Translations under genes and position numbers: made by a program
NCBI RefSeq assembly: GCF_003076275.1
Contig: NZ_CP029064.1
Span: 1,560,501 to 1,624,500, forward strand
Length of the DNA: 64,000 bases
Direction: 5' to 3'
Source: Microbulbifer sp. A4B17
GTDB lineage: Bacteria > Pseudomonadota > Gammaproteobacteria > Pseudomonadales > Cellvibrionaceae
Notes under the pieces: generated by a model
The model's input: only the letters and a program-made list of their open reading frames with translations
Databases searched by the model: none
What the model was told of the DNA's origin: nothing
Part shown: positions 56,901 to 64,000 of the stretch, piece by piece
Position numbering within the stretch: the stretch's first letter is position 1
Layout of the letters: each line of letters starts with the position of its first letter

Positions 56901-58265
56901 ATGCATATCAGCTCCCTTGCATTCCTGCTTTTATTTATTGTCTTCCTGTATGGGCTTTTTCGTTGGCAGAAAGGTCGCAATTCCCTTGCGCCGACAGTGT
57001 TGGCTGGATTGATTCTCGGAGTTGTCCTTGGCGGAGTCCTGCAACTTTCCAGGGAGTGGGGGGTTGTGCCAGCAGAGGTCATACCCTGGGTAGAGATGAT
57101 TGGGGACAGCTACGTTAGTCTGCTGTATTTGCTCGTGATGCCACTGGTACTCACCTCCATATTGGTGGCAGTGGTTAAAGTCAGCCATACCCAGGCATTG
57201 GGCAAAATCAGCATTTCGGTTCTGGGTGTACTTTTAGGAACAACGGCGGTGGCGGCCCTGATCGGGGTGGCTATGGCTGAGTTATTTGGACTTTCTGTTG
57301 CGGGACTGGTTGAGGGTTCCAGGGAAGCGGCGCGTGCGGAGGTGCTCAATGAGCGGATTGGTCGCGTCACTGACCTCTCAATTCCTGAAATTATTACCTC
57401 GTTTGTGCCACGCAATATTTTTCTGGACCTGACTGGTGCTCGTTCCACTTCTGTTATTGCAGTGGTGATATTCGCGGTGCTTCTCGGGTTGGCAGCGCTG
57501 GCAGTGCGTCGTGAGTTTCCCGAAGAGGGAGCGGCGATTGAGCGCTTCGTGCACGTGGCTCAGGTCTGGGTCATGAAGCTGGTGCGCCTGGTGATGGCCT
57601 TTACACCCTATGGGGTTATGGCTCTGGTCACGGGCTTGATCGCGAAATCCAGTATGGGAGATATTCTTAATTTATTGGGCTTTGTACTGGCTTCCTTTAC
57701 CGCTATTGGTTTGATGTTTTTAGTACACGGCCTGCTGCTACTGATTAACGGTATCAATCCGCTGCACTATTTCACCAAGGTATGGCCTGTACTGGTCTTT
57801 GCCTTCAGTTCCCGCTCCAGCGCTGCAACTATTCCCCTGAATGTAGAGACCCAGGTGGATCAGTTGAGGACTTCTCCAGCTATTGCTAATTTCTCTGCGT
57901 CCTTCGGTGCGACTATTGGCCAAAATGGTTGCGCAGGTATCTATCCTGCAATGTTAGCGGTCATGGTGGCTGTGCCAATGGGGATTAATGTGTGGGACCC
58001 GGTATGGCTGGCAACTTTAGTAGCAGTTGTAATGATCAGTTCTTTTGGTATTGCCGGTGTTGGTGGTGGTGCTACTTTTGCGGCTTTGGTGGTTTTGCCG
58101 GCAATGGGTTTGCCCGTCACCATCGCGGCATTGCTAATTTCTGTAGAGCCCCTGATTGATATGGCACGGACCGCACTGAATGTAAATGGCGCTATGACTG
58201 CGGGTACCCTGACCCAGCGTTGGCTTGGCGATGAGGTGCCAGGTCCGGAAGTCGTGGAGGGGTAG
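56901..58265 (+). CDS. Dicarboxylate/amino acid:cation symporter (TcyP-like)
   Basis: A 454-residue DAACS-family secondary transporter. Conserved parts: LLYLLVMPLVLTSILVAVV, the re-entrant loop FAFSSRSSAATIPLNVETQV (serine-rich motif), SFGATIGQNGCAGIYPAMLA and MISSFGIAGVGGGATFAALV. The N-terminal KGRNSLAPTVLAGLILGVVL and the overall pattern are those of L-cystine importer TcyP-type members. Substrate is therefore probably cystine, but glutamate or dicarboxylate cannot be excluded. Confidence 0.88.
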   Translation: MHISSLAFLLLFIVFLYGLFRWQKGRNSLAPTVLAGLILGVVLGGVLQLSREWGVVPAEVIPWVEMIGDSYVSLLYLLVMPLVLTSILVAVVKVSHTQALGKISISVLGVLLGTTAVAALIGVAMAELFGLSVAGLVEGSREAARAEVLNERIGRVTDLSIPEIITSFVPRNIFLDLTGARSTSVIAVVIFAVLLGLAALAVRREFPEEGAAIERFVHVAQVWVMKLVRLVMAFTPYGVMALVTGLIAKSSMGDILNLLGFVLASFTAIGLMFLVHGLLLLINGINPLHYFTKVWPVLVFAFSSRSSAATIPLNVETQVDQLRTSPAIANFSASFGATIGQNGCAGIYPAMLAVMVAVPMGINVWDPVWLATLVAVVMISSFGIAGVGGGATFAALVVLPAMGLPVTIAALLISVEPLIDMARTALNVNGAMTAGTLTQRWLGDEVPGPEVVEG

Positions 58266-58413
58266 GTTAAGAAAGTTATCTTGGCCTCCGATTATTGTTG
58301 CCTTTTGATTTTGCCGACTTTTTACAAAGTCCTGTCAACCAGCTCCTGTGCCTGACGTTGTAGTCAGTGCTATTAACCCATTAAGTTTTTTGTTCACGGA
58401 AATGGAGCAACTT

Positions 58414-58830
58414 ATGAATAAACTGATAGGACTGTCAGTACTGGCACTAAGTCTTGGTATTCCCCTCTCGCTACAAGCTGAAAGTAGCAGTGATGATGAT
58501 GGGCATGATCGCGGCGACCGTATAGAAAATCGTCTCGATCAAAAGGGGGATCGTATTGAGGAGCGCCTTGATGATAAGGGCGATCGCATTAATGAGCGCT
58601 TGGATCAGCGGTCTGAGCAGGCGGCGGCTAACGGGAGAGATAAATTAGCGGCACATTTGGATCGAAAAGGTGATCGTATCGATAGTCGCCTGGATAATAA
58701 GGGTGAGAGAATTAATGAGCGCCTCGATAAAAAGGGCGAGCGAATAGATAATAGATACGATAGTAAGAATGATCGCGGCGAGCGGACAAAAAAACATCGC
58801 CATAGATCGCGCGATAACGATAGCAATTAA
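58414..58830 (+). CDS. Secreted protein with 11-residue charged repeats
   Basis: A 138-residue exported protein. Start ATG 58414 has GGAG six bases upstream and gives the signal peptide KLIGLSVLALSLGIPLSLQA. The mature part holds six near-identical 11-mers of pattern GDRIxxRLDxK, three at about residues 35-67 and three at 87-119, separated by SEQAAANGRDKLAAHLDRK. Hendecads of this kind predict a long right-handed or straight coiled coil with alternating charge. The C-terminus is very basic (KKHRHRSRD). I know no function. It precedes the sigma-factor operon and may belong to its regulon. Confidence 0.75.
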   Translation: MNKLIGLSVLALSLGIPLSLQAESSSDDDGHDRGDRIENRLDQKGDRIEERLDDKGDRINERLDQRSEQAAANGRDKLAAHLDRKGDRIDSRLDNKGERINERLDKKGERIDNRYDSKNDRGERTKKHRHRSRDNDSN

Positions 58831-59193
58831 TCATCACTGGTTGTAGCTGGCATTATCTAGTGGGTTGCGGCGAATTGAGGAGCCTTAGAATAATTCCGTA
58901 ATACCTCTGTGGGCCTTGGAGGCTGCAGAAATCGGGCGCGGCTTGCTGCGAATGGCCTTAATCCCTTTTCAAGATGTAACTCAGCAGCTGTGGCATTCGA
59001 AGGCCGTCCTATGGGGAATTTCAGAGTGCTTTATACTCTGCGCTGCGAGTTTTTGAACGGTCAAAATGCTTCCTGTGAAGTCACGCCTTGATTGTGAATG
59101 CCCATGAAAACATCGGCATTATGGAATTATTCAGAGCCTCCTCAATGGCCGTAAAAGGATTGCATCCTCGTAAAGGGACCTCAATCGGCTTTT
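58831..59193. other. Intergenic region with MITE-like element
   Basis: No gene. Most of the gap is filled by the inverted-repeat element at 58877-59143. The remaining 50 bases before the sigma gene contain no certain promoter. Confidence 0.5.
58877..59143. mobile_element. MITE-like element with 26-bp terminal inverted repeats
   Basis: GAGGAGCCTTAGAATAATTC and on (58877-58902) and the inverse of GAGGAGGCTCTGAATAATTC and on (59118-59143) match at roughly 21 of 26 positions. The 267-bp interior has no transposase. The ends resemble those of IS elements that end in GGCTCTGAATAATTC, and a related arm lies at 54891. A non-autonomous element is the simplest reading. Confidence 0.5.
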
Positions 59194-59718
59194 ATGGATC
59201 AATTTCTCGCTTCGGTAGAAAAGCGGGCATTCACTATGGCGAAATTTGCTGTGGGGAACCGTGATGATGCGCTTGATATCGTTCAGGACTCTATGCTTGC
59301 GCTCGTTAAAAGCTATAGTTGTCGAAAACGAGAGGAGTGGCGCCCATTATTTTTTACCATTCTCAATAATCGTATTACCGATTGGCATCGTCGCAAAAAG
59401 AACCTGTCCCGCTGGCAGCTATTAAAGGATAAACTTCCCGTTAATAGTGACGATGATGAATGGGATCTAAGTGAATTTCCCGATCCCAATGGCCGCAGCC
59501 CAGATAGTGCCCTGATCGGTGAGCGTACGATTAATGCCATTGACCGGGCTATTGAAAAATTACCTCTCCGTCAACAACAGGCTTTTTTATTGCGCTGTGT
59601 TGAGGGCTTTGATGTCAGTGAGACAGCGAGGGCCATGGCTTGCAGCGAGGGAAGTGTGAAGACTCACTTGTCTCGAGCACTGCGCAGTCTGCGTGTTCAT
59701 TTGGAGGCGGTGGAATGA
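59194..59718 (+). CDS. ECF-type RNA polymerase sigma factor
   Basis: A 174-residue sigma-70 family protein with only regions 2 and 4. Region 2: KFAVGNRDDALDIVQDSMLA and FFTILNNRITDWHRRKKN. Region 4: LPLRQQQAFLLRCVEGFDVS and ARAMACSEGSVKTHLSRALR, the helix-turn-helix that reads the -35 box. Its stop overlaps the start of the next gene (ATGA). The four-gene operon arrangement sigma/DUF3619-like/small protein/DUF3106 matches a conserved set known from beta- and gammaproteobacteria. Confidence 0.93.
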   Translation: MDQFLASVEKRAFTMAKFAVGNRDDALDIVQDSMLALVKSYSCRKREEWRPLFFTILNNRITDWHRRKKNLSRWQLLKDKLPVNSDDDEWDLSEFPDPNGRSPDSALIGERTINAIDRAIEKLPLRQQQAFLLRCVEGFDVSETARAMACSEGSVKTHLSRALRSLRVHLEAVE

Positions 59719-60101
59719 GTGACTTCGGCAAAAGTTCATCGAGTGGCGAGCAGCGTTTGCTTGAGGTTACCAGTGCCGCTGTTGTACGCAGGGAGAGATC
59801 CCTCGATACTGAAACCCTGGATGAATTACGTAGAATTCGCGCCGAAGTGCAAGACCGAAAAAATAGCAGGCGCACTTATTTATTCAGCTCTTTGTTTCCT
59901 TATTTTTCAGTCGCAGCGGGTTCAGCAGCAATTTTGTTCTTCGTTCTGTGGTGGCCCAACCCCGCTGTAAATATTGATAGCCGCACTGAGCTAATGGTGA
60001 GCGGTGACTGGCTACTGGAAGAAGATATGGATATCGAGATGATCGAGGATATGGAGTTTTACCAGTGGTTGGCGGAGGAGCTGGATGGACACTCCTCGTA
60101 G
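59715..60101 (+). CDS. DUF3619-like membrane protein, candidate anti-sigma factor
   Basis: A 128-residue protein with a cytoplasmic N-terminus (LDTETLDELRRIRAEVQDRK), one membrane helix (FPYFSVAAGSAAILFFVLWW) and an acidic C-terminus containing DMDIEMIEDMEFYQWLAEEL. DUF3619 proteins, encoded just after such sigma genes, have the same layout and a similar acidic end, which may be cytoplasmic or periplasmic. Translation is coupled to the sigma gene by ATGA. No zinc anti-sigma motif is present. Anti-sigma role is inference from position and topology. Confidence 0.65.
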   Translation: MSDFGKSSSSGEQRLLEVTSAAVVRRERSLDTETLDELRRIRAEVQDRKNSRRTYLFSSLFPYFSVAAGSAAILFFVLWWPNPAVNIDSRTELMVSGDWLLEEDMDIEMIEDMEFYQWLAEELDGHSS

Positions 60102-60324
60102 TGTTTTATTCAACCTGCTTATGTGTACGCTCATACTTTCCGATACTGCCAGGTCGAAGGAGAGTGAGCCCCTGCCAGAGGATTTCCTGTTTTTTCTGGA
60201 AGAGTGGGTGGATGACAAGGGTGATGTTTTGATTCCTGAAGATCCCGAGCTTGCCCAGGGATCCATACAGCTCCAGGAGGATGCCAGCATTAGCGATGTT
60301 TGGTTGGGGGGCAATCATGATTAA
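60085..60324 (+). CDS. Small exported acidic protein
   Basis: A 79-residue frame with a possible signal peptide (SVLFNLLMCTLILSDTA) and an acidic rest (PLPEDFLFFLEEWVDDKGDV). It overlaps the DUF3619-like gene by 17 bases and the DUF3106 gene by 8, which supports its being real. EDFLFFLEEWVDDKG resembles the acidic end of the preceding protein. Function unknown. Confidence 0.6.
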   Translation: MDTPRSVLFNLLMCTLILSDTARSKESEPLPEDFLFFLEEWVDDKGDVLIPEDPELAQGSIQLQEDASISDVWLGGNHD

Positions 60325-60997
60325 ATTCCTAGTCAAAAATTGCTTGCTGGCAGTCTTGTTGTTTTGGGCGGGTATGGCCTGGTCAGTAGACTGGGAAAGT
60401 CTCAGTGAGAATGATCGCCGATTGTTACAGGGCATGGAGCAACGTTGGGCCAATTTGTCGGAAAATCAGCAGGAGAGACTGTTGCGTGGTGCGCGTCGAT
60501 GGAACTCAATGAGTCCTGAGCAGCGCAACAATGCTCGGCAAAGGTTTGAAAGATGGCAGTCTCTCCCCCAGGAACGGCGTAACCAGCTTCGGGAATCCTA
60601 CCGTCAGTATCGCGCGCTACCGGAGGGCAGACGTGAAAGTATCCGCGAGGCCCGAGAGAAGTATCAACAAATGTCACCGGAGCAGCGTGAACAGTTACGG
60701 CAGCGCTGGCGCGAGGCCAGAAGTGACAGGACTGACCGGGAGAGAACCAGGGGTGATAGACCCCGGGGTGATAGGCGCAGTGAGGATGGGGCCAGGAGAG
60801 ATAGATCTGGCGAGAACAGACCCAGGGGAAACCGATTGAGAGAAGATCGCCCCAGAGGCGACCGAACAAGGAGTGATAGGTCTGAGAGGGAGCAGATACG
60901 GGGAAGAAGATTCCAAGAATCCCGGCCGCGGCGTGATCGTGACACTGATGAGAGCCAAAAGAGTGAAGAAGAGACCGATGGTTCATCTGAAGCGTGA
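60317..60997 (+). CDS. DUF3106 protein with Arg-rich tail
   Basis: A 226-residue exported protein. Start ATG 60317 overlaps the previous stop (ATGATTAA) and gives the signal FLVKNCLLAVLLFWAGMAWS. Residues about 25-130 form helical repeats of the DUF3106 type: LSENQQERLLRGARRWNSMS, ARQRFERWQSLPQERRNQLR, KYQQMSPEQREQLRQRW. The last 90 residues are repeated RGDRxRxDR-like blocks, extremely rich in Arg and Asp and likely disordered. Function unknown; conserved next to ECF sigma factors. Confidence 0.8.
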   Translation: MIKFLVKNCLLAVLLFWAGMAWSVDWESLSENDRRLLQGMEQRWANLSENQQERLLRGARRWNSMSPEQRNNARQRFERWQSLPQERRNQLRESYRQYRALPEGRRESIREAREKYQQMSPEQREQLRQRWREARSDRTDRERTRGDRPRGDRRSEDGARRDRSGENRPRGNRLREDRPRGDRTRSDRSEREQIRGRRFQESRPRRDRDTDESQKSEEETDGSSEA

Positions 60998-61092
60998 GGA
61001 TAATACAGCACTCTATAGGGCTTCCAGAGTGTAGAGCCTTGGAGTTGCAGCGCAGTAATGTCTCAGCCAGGCTCACTGGTACACTTAGTTTA

Positions 61093-61109
61093 ATTCAGCG
61101 TCTATTCAG
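61093..61109 (+). promoter_or_regulatory. Candidate PhoP-like direct repeat
   Basis: ATTCAG occurs twice (61093-61098 and 61104-61109) with 11-base periodicity, the spacing used by OmpR/PhoP-type regulators. It lies 50 bases before the glycine-zipper gene and about 1 kb before the PhoP-like gene itself. Confidence 0.3.
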
Positions 61110-61158
61110 ATCGCTTTGATTAATCTTACTCCCGTTGATGACAAGCGGGAGATTTATC

Positions 61159-61722
61159 GTGCAACTCTACAAACAGCTTATCGCAGGTGCGGCAGTAGCG
61201 GCACTGGTGGGTCTCAGCTCTACTGCCAATGCCGGCCCTCGGGGCTATGCCGCCGACGGCTATGACTATGCTCGAGTTACCGAGGTTACACCCATCTACA
61301 CCGATGTTCAGGTTGTCACACCAACTACCCAGTGCCGCGATGAACAGGTCGCCTACCGTGAACCTGCTTCTCCGACAGGTACCTTAGTTGGCGGACTCAT
61401 CGGTGCGGCAGTCGGGAACAACCTCGGCGGTCACGGTCATCGCGGGCGCCATCATTATCATCGCAGTCACAACCGTGGCGGAGCGACAATTGCTGGGGCC
61501 CTGGTAGGCGCCTTGGTGGGCAATCAGATCAGTCGCGCCAATGCCCCGGTCTATTACGCTACCGAGTCCCGCTGCCATATTGTCGATGAATACTCTACGA
61601 GAAGGGAATTAGTCGGATACGATGTTCGCTATCGGTATAATGGTCAGGTTTACTTGACTCGCACCGACCATCATCCGGGCGATAGAATCCGGGTCCATGT
61701 CGCAGTCTCTCCGGCTCTTTGA
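61159..61722 (+). CDS. Glycine-zipper 2TM domain protein
   Basis: An exported protein of about 187 residues. GTG 61159, with GGGAG eight bases upstream, gives the signal YKQLIAGAAVAALVGLSSTA. Two glycine-rich segments, GTLVGGLIGAAVGNNLGG and GATIAGALVGALVGNQIS, flank a His-rich stretch (GRHHYHRSHN) that could bind metal. Cys occur at CRDEQ and CHIV. It is like the 17-kDa surface antigen/YgiB-type zipper lipoproteins but without a lipobox. Location outer membrane or periplasm. Confidence 0.8.
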   Translation: MQLYKQLIAGAAVAALVGLSSTANAGPRGYAADGYDYARVTEVTPIYTDVQVVTPTTQCRDEQVAYREPASPTGTLVGGLIGAAVGNNLGGHGHRGRHHYHRSHNRGGATIAGALVGALVGNQISRANAPVYYATESRCHIVDEYSTRRELVGYDVRYRYNGQVYLTRTDHHPGDRIRVHVAVSPAL

Positions 61723-61787
61723 GCTCGGCTGAGGGCGGCAGGGAGTTTAAAAAGGGTGGAAAATTGGATATCCACAGGAGCCGCACC

Positions 61788-62105
61788 GTGAAACTGAATC
61801 GTACCTTAATGGGCTTTATTGCTTTTATCGCCGTCTCTTTGCCGGCGCTTTGCAGTGCCTCGGTACACAGCTACCCCACTTATGAGCGGGAGAGTTTCCA
61901 GCCCCACTTTTTGCGTGTGCAAGGGGGCGAAATTTCAAGAGACCGGGCTGCTTCGATCGTAAAACAGCGTTTTGGTGGAAAGATCCTCGCCATTTCTGAG
62001 ACCAAAAAACAGGGGCGAGCGGTGTATCGGGTGAAAGGGCTGTCGGCTAAAAGCCAGGTCTATGTGGTGTTTGTAGATAAGCAGAGCGGCCGTATTTCCC
62101 GCTAG
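61788..62105 (+). CDS. PepSY-domain periplasmic protein
   Basis: About 105 residues. GTG 61788 with AGGAG seven bases upstream gives the signal LMGFIAFIAVSLPALCSA. The PepSY part is ISRDRAASIVKQRFGGKILA, RAVYRVKGLSAKSQ and VYVVFVDKQSGRI. Such proteins are typically encoded just before a PhoP/PhoQ-like pair, where they may modulate the sensor; here the regulator gene follows after 34 bases. Confidence 0.82.
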   Translation: MKLNRTLMGFIAFIAVSLPALCSASVHSYPTYERESFQPHFLRVQGGEISRDRAASIVKQRFGGKILAISETKKQGRAVYRVKGLSAKSQVYVVFVDKQSGRISR

Positions 62106-62139
62106 CAGAATAATTGCGAGCAGCAATAAGGTAATTACT

Positions 62140-62814
62140 ATGCGCGCACTATTAGTTGAAGATGAAGCATTATTGCGGCAGCAGTTGGCGGAGTCCCTGC
62201 GCTCTGCGGGGTACACCGTTGACGAGGCCCCTGATGGTGAGGAGGCGCTCTACCTGGGGCGTGAATACCCCTACGATGTAGCGGTAATGGATCTGGGTTT
62301 GCCCAAAATAGATGGTATCCAGGTTATCGAAACACTGCGTCGTGAAGAGAAGCATTTCCCTATCCTGATTTTGACGGCCCGGGGACACTGGCAGGAGCGG
62401 GTCTCCGGCCTGGAAGCCGGTGGCGATGATTACCTGGTAAAACCCTTCCACACGGAGGAACTGCTTGCCCGGCTGAATGCTCTGGTTCGCCGTTCTGCAG
62501 GGTTCTCTTCACCAACCATTAAAGCCGGCCCAATCGTTCTGGATACCAGTGCGCAAAGAGTTAGCGTTGACGAAGTAGAGCTGGACCTGACTTCGTTTGA
62601 GTACAAGGTGCTTGAATACCTGATACTGCATCCGGATGAGGTGGTTTCAAAAACCACCCTGACAGAACATATCTACGAGCAGGACTGTGACAGGGACAGC
62701 AATGTGATAGAAGTATTTATCGGCCGCCTGCGCAAAAAAATTGATGCGGCAGCCAAACTTAAACCCATTGAAACTCTGCGCGGCCGTGGCTATCGCTTTG
62801 TGATTCCGCAGTGA
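62140..62814 (+). CDS. PhoP/OmpR-family response regulator
   Basis: A 224-residue regulator. The receiver has the acidic pair in LLVEDEALLRQQ, the phosphorylation site D51 in VAVMDLGLPKIDG, and YLVKPFHTEELLARL. The C-terminal winged helix contains LDLTSFEYKVLEYLILHPDE and SNVIEVFIGRLRKKIDA with RGRGYRFV. It is coupled to the sensor kinase (GTGA overlap). PhoP-like (QseB/PhoP class) by context with PepSY. Confidence 0.93.
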   Translation: MRALLVEDEALLRQQLAESLRSAGYTVDEAPDGEEALYLGREYPYDVAVMDLGLPKIDGIQVIETLRREEKHFPILILTARGHWQERVSGLEAGGDDYLVKPFHTEELLARLNALVRRSAGFSSPTIKAGPIVLDTSAQRVSVDEVELDLTSFEYKVLEYLILHPDEVVSKTTLTEHIYEQDCDRDSNVIEVFIGRLRKKIDAAAKLKPIETLRGRGYRFVIPQ

Positions 62815-64000
62815 GATCCGTCGGCTTTCCCTTGGTTTCCTACATACTGGGCTCTTTAAAGGGCCGCCTGGCACTGGTAACCAGCCTCGTACTGATTGGC
62901 TTTATTCTTCTTATTTCTGGTGTGCTTGAGCACGCTTATCGAACTTCATTGAATGAAGCCAAGCAGCGGGAGCTGCAAGTCTATATTTATACCTTGCTAG
63001 CTGTTGCCGAACCGGAAGGCAATACCCTGATCCTGCCACCGAGTTTGCCCGAGCAACGCTTTAACCAGCCCGACTCAGGCTTGGTAGGGGCTGTTGTCGA
63101 TCGTGATGGCAAGGTCATCTGGCGCTCAGAATCGGCTCTGGCAATGCCGCAGCTGGAGATCTATCCACTCTCACAGGGGCAGCAATCTTATTCCCGGGTG
63201 TCGGTTCCCGGAGAGGAGGGGAGCTTTATCAGTTTCCGCCAGGGGGTGGCCTGGGGGCTGGAAGGTGAGAACCTGTTTACCTTTGCGGTGCTAGAGGATG
63301 CGGCTCCGCTTCAGGCTCAAGTGGGGCAATTTCGCTCAACTATGTGGCGTTGGTTGGGGTTGGGAGCGCTGCTGTTAATTTTTGCCCAATGGCTGGTTCT
63401 GCGCTGGGGTTTTGCGCCACTGACAGCCCTGGCGGACGCGCTCCAGGAGATTCAGCGTGGCGGTGCAGATCGATTGGAGGGAAATTTCCCCCGTGAGCTG
63501 CGGCCACTGACAGATAACTTAAACCTGTTAATTGAGAATGAACGACGCCAGCGGGAAAAGACCCGGCATACATTGGCTGATTTGGCTCACAGCCTGAAGA
63601 CTCCATTAGCGGTTTTGAAAGGTCTCAATTTTTCTGGCAATTTAAAAACCTCCGGGAAGACACTAGCTGATCAGGTTCAGCGGATGGACAGTATCATCAG
63701 TTATCAACTGCAGCGGGCGGTAACCAGTTCGCCGAAATCCATTATACGGGGGACACCGGTCGCGCCGTTGCTGTATAAGATATTGGATGCCCTGGAAAAG
63801 GTGTACCGCAGCAAGCCTAGTGATGTCGATAGCTCCTGCGATGAAAACACCCTGTTTTATGGTGATGAGGGCGACCTGATGGAAGTCCTGGGCAACTTGT
63901 TGGATAACGCATACAAGTATGGTGATGGGAAGTTAACGGTTTCTATTGAGAATAGGCCGGATGCCCGTAAATTGTTTATTCGAGTTACAGATAATGGCCC
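62811..64000 (+). CDS. PhoQ-like sensor histidine kinase (partial, runs off the window)
   Basis: Starts at GTG 62811 overlapping the regulator stop. Seen so far: N-terminal membrane helix (LALVTSLVLIGFILLISGVL), a periplasmic sensor region of about 140 residues, a second helix (WLGLGALLLIFAQWLVLRWG), a HAMP-like linker, the H-box DLAHSLKTPLAVLKG with the phosphoryl-accepting His, and the N-box MEVLGNLLDNAYKYG. The G1 box starts at RVTDNGP where the window ends. H-box and topology match PhoQ-type kinases. 396 codons are present. Confidence 0.9.
   Translation, partial: MRSVGFPLVSYILGSLKGRLALVTSLVLIGFILLISGVLEHAYRTSLNEAKQRELQVYIYTLLAVAEPEGNTLILPPSLPEQRFNQPDSGLVGAVVDRDGKVIWRSESALAMPQLEIYPLSQGQQSYSRVSVPGEEGSFISFRQGVAWGLEGENLFTFAVLEDAAPLQAQVGQFRSTMWRWLGLGALLLIFAQWLVLRWGFAPLTALADALQEIQRGGADRLEGNFPRELRPLTDNLNLLIENERRQREKTRHTLADLAHSLKTPLAVLKGLNFSGNLKTSGKTLADQVQRMDSIISYQLQRAVTSSPKSIIRGTPVAPLLYKILDALEKVYRSKPSDVDSSCDENTLFYGDEGDLMEVLGNLLDNAYKYGDGKLTVSIENRPDARKLFIRVTDNG

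Overview
The window looks like a chromosomal segment of a gammaproteobacterium. From about 22.9 kb onward the gene order leuC-leuD-leuB-asd-usg-fimV-truA-trpF-trpB-trpA-accD-folC-dedD-cvpA-purF-metZ is the conserved block known from Pseudomonas and its relatives. The moxR/DUF58/transglutaminase set, the TIGR04219 barrel protein and the DUF3175, DUF2069, DUF3619-like and DUF3106 proteins fit a marine Cellvibrionales/Microbulbifer-type genome. That placement is inference from gene content; there is no rRNA or tRNA in the window to settle it.

Region 1 (about 1-18 kb) is a visibly AT-rich insertion-sequence graveyard. I can trace broken pieces of IS5-type, IS427-like, IS66, IS91-like, IS30, IS630, IS200/IS605 and IS256 elements, several nested in one another; one IS427-like element at 8098-8807 still has both ends and a TA duplication inside an IS66 fragment. 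Among the debris stand five real or recently real genes: a peptidoglycan amidase without signal peptide (2947-3720), a secreted RNase T2 (6718-7485), a coiled-coil outer-membrane porin-like protein (10130-11665), and two distantly related small proteins with GExHG and GxxH motifs (13373-14076, frameshifted, and 16761-17456). The last two flank an IS66 copy and are bracketed by inverted copies of a 116-bp segment. This is the most unusual part of the window.

Region 2 (18-22.8 kb) is a small metabolic cluster of intermediate base composition: a methyltransferase and a TauD-type dioxygenase overlap on the minus strand, and a divergent PcaB-like lyase and a nitrilase-superfamily amidase lie on the plus strand. 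No substrate can be read from the sequence.

Region 3 (22.9-45.8 kb) is core metabolism: a nitronate monooxygenase, a barrel protein and a LysR regulator divergent from leuC, then leucine, aspartate-family, tryptophan, fatty-acid, folate, purine and methionine genes around the polar hub protein FimV. The trpF-trpB gap is packed with five consecutive stem-loops.

Region 4 (45.9-58.3 kb) holds a MoxR/DUF58/transglutaminase operon, an MFS transporter, sppA, arsC-wrbA-DUF2069, yihY with an overlapping TlpA-like lipoprotein, and a cystine/dicarboxylate symporter. Region 5 (58.3-64 kb) looks envelope-stress related: an 11-residue-repeat secreted protein, a tightly overlapping sigma factor/DUF3619-like/small protein/DUF3106 operon, a glycine-zipper protein, then a PepSY protein with a PhoP/PhoQ-like two-component system cut by the window end.
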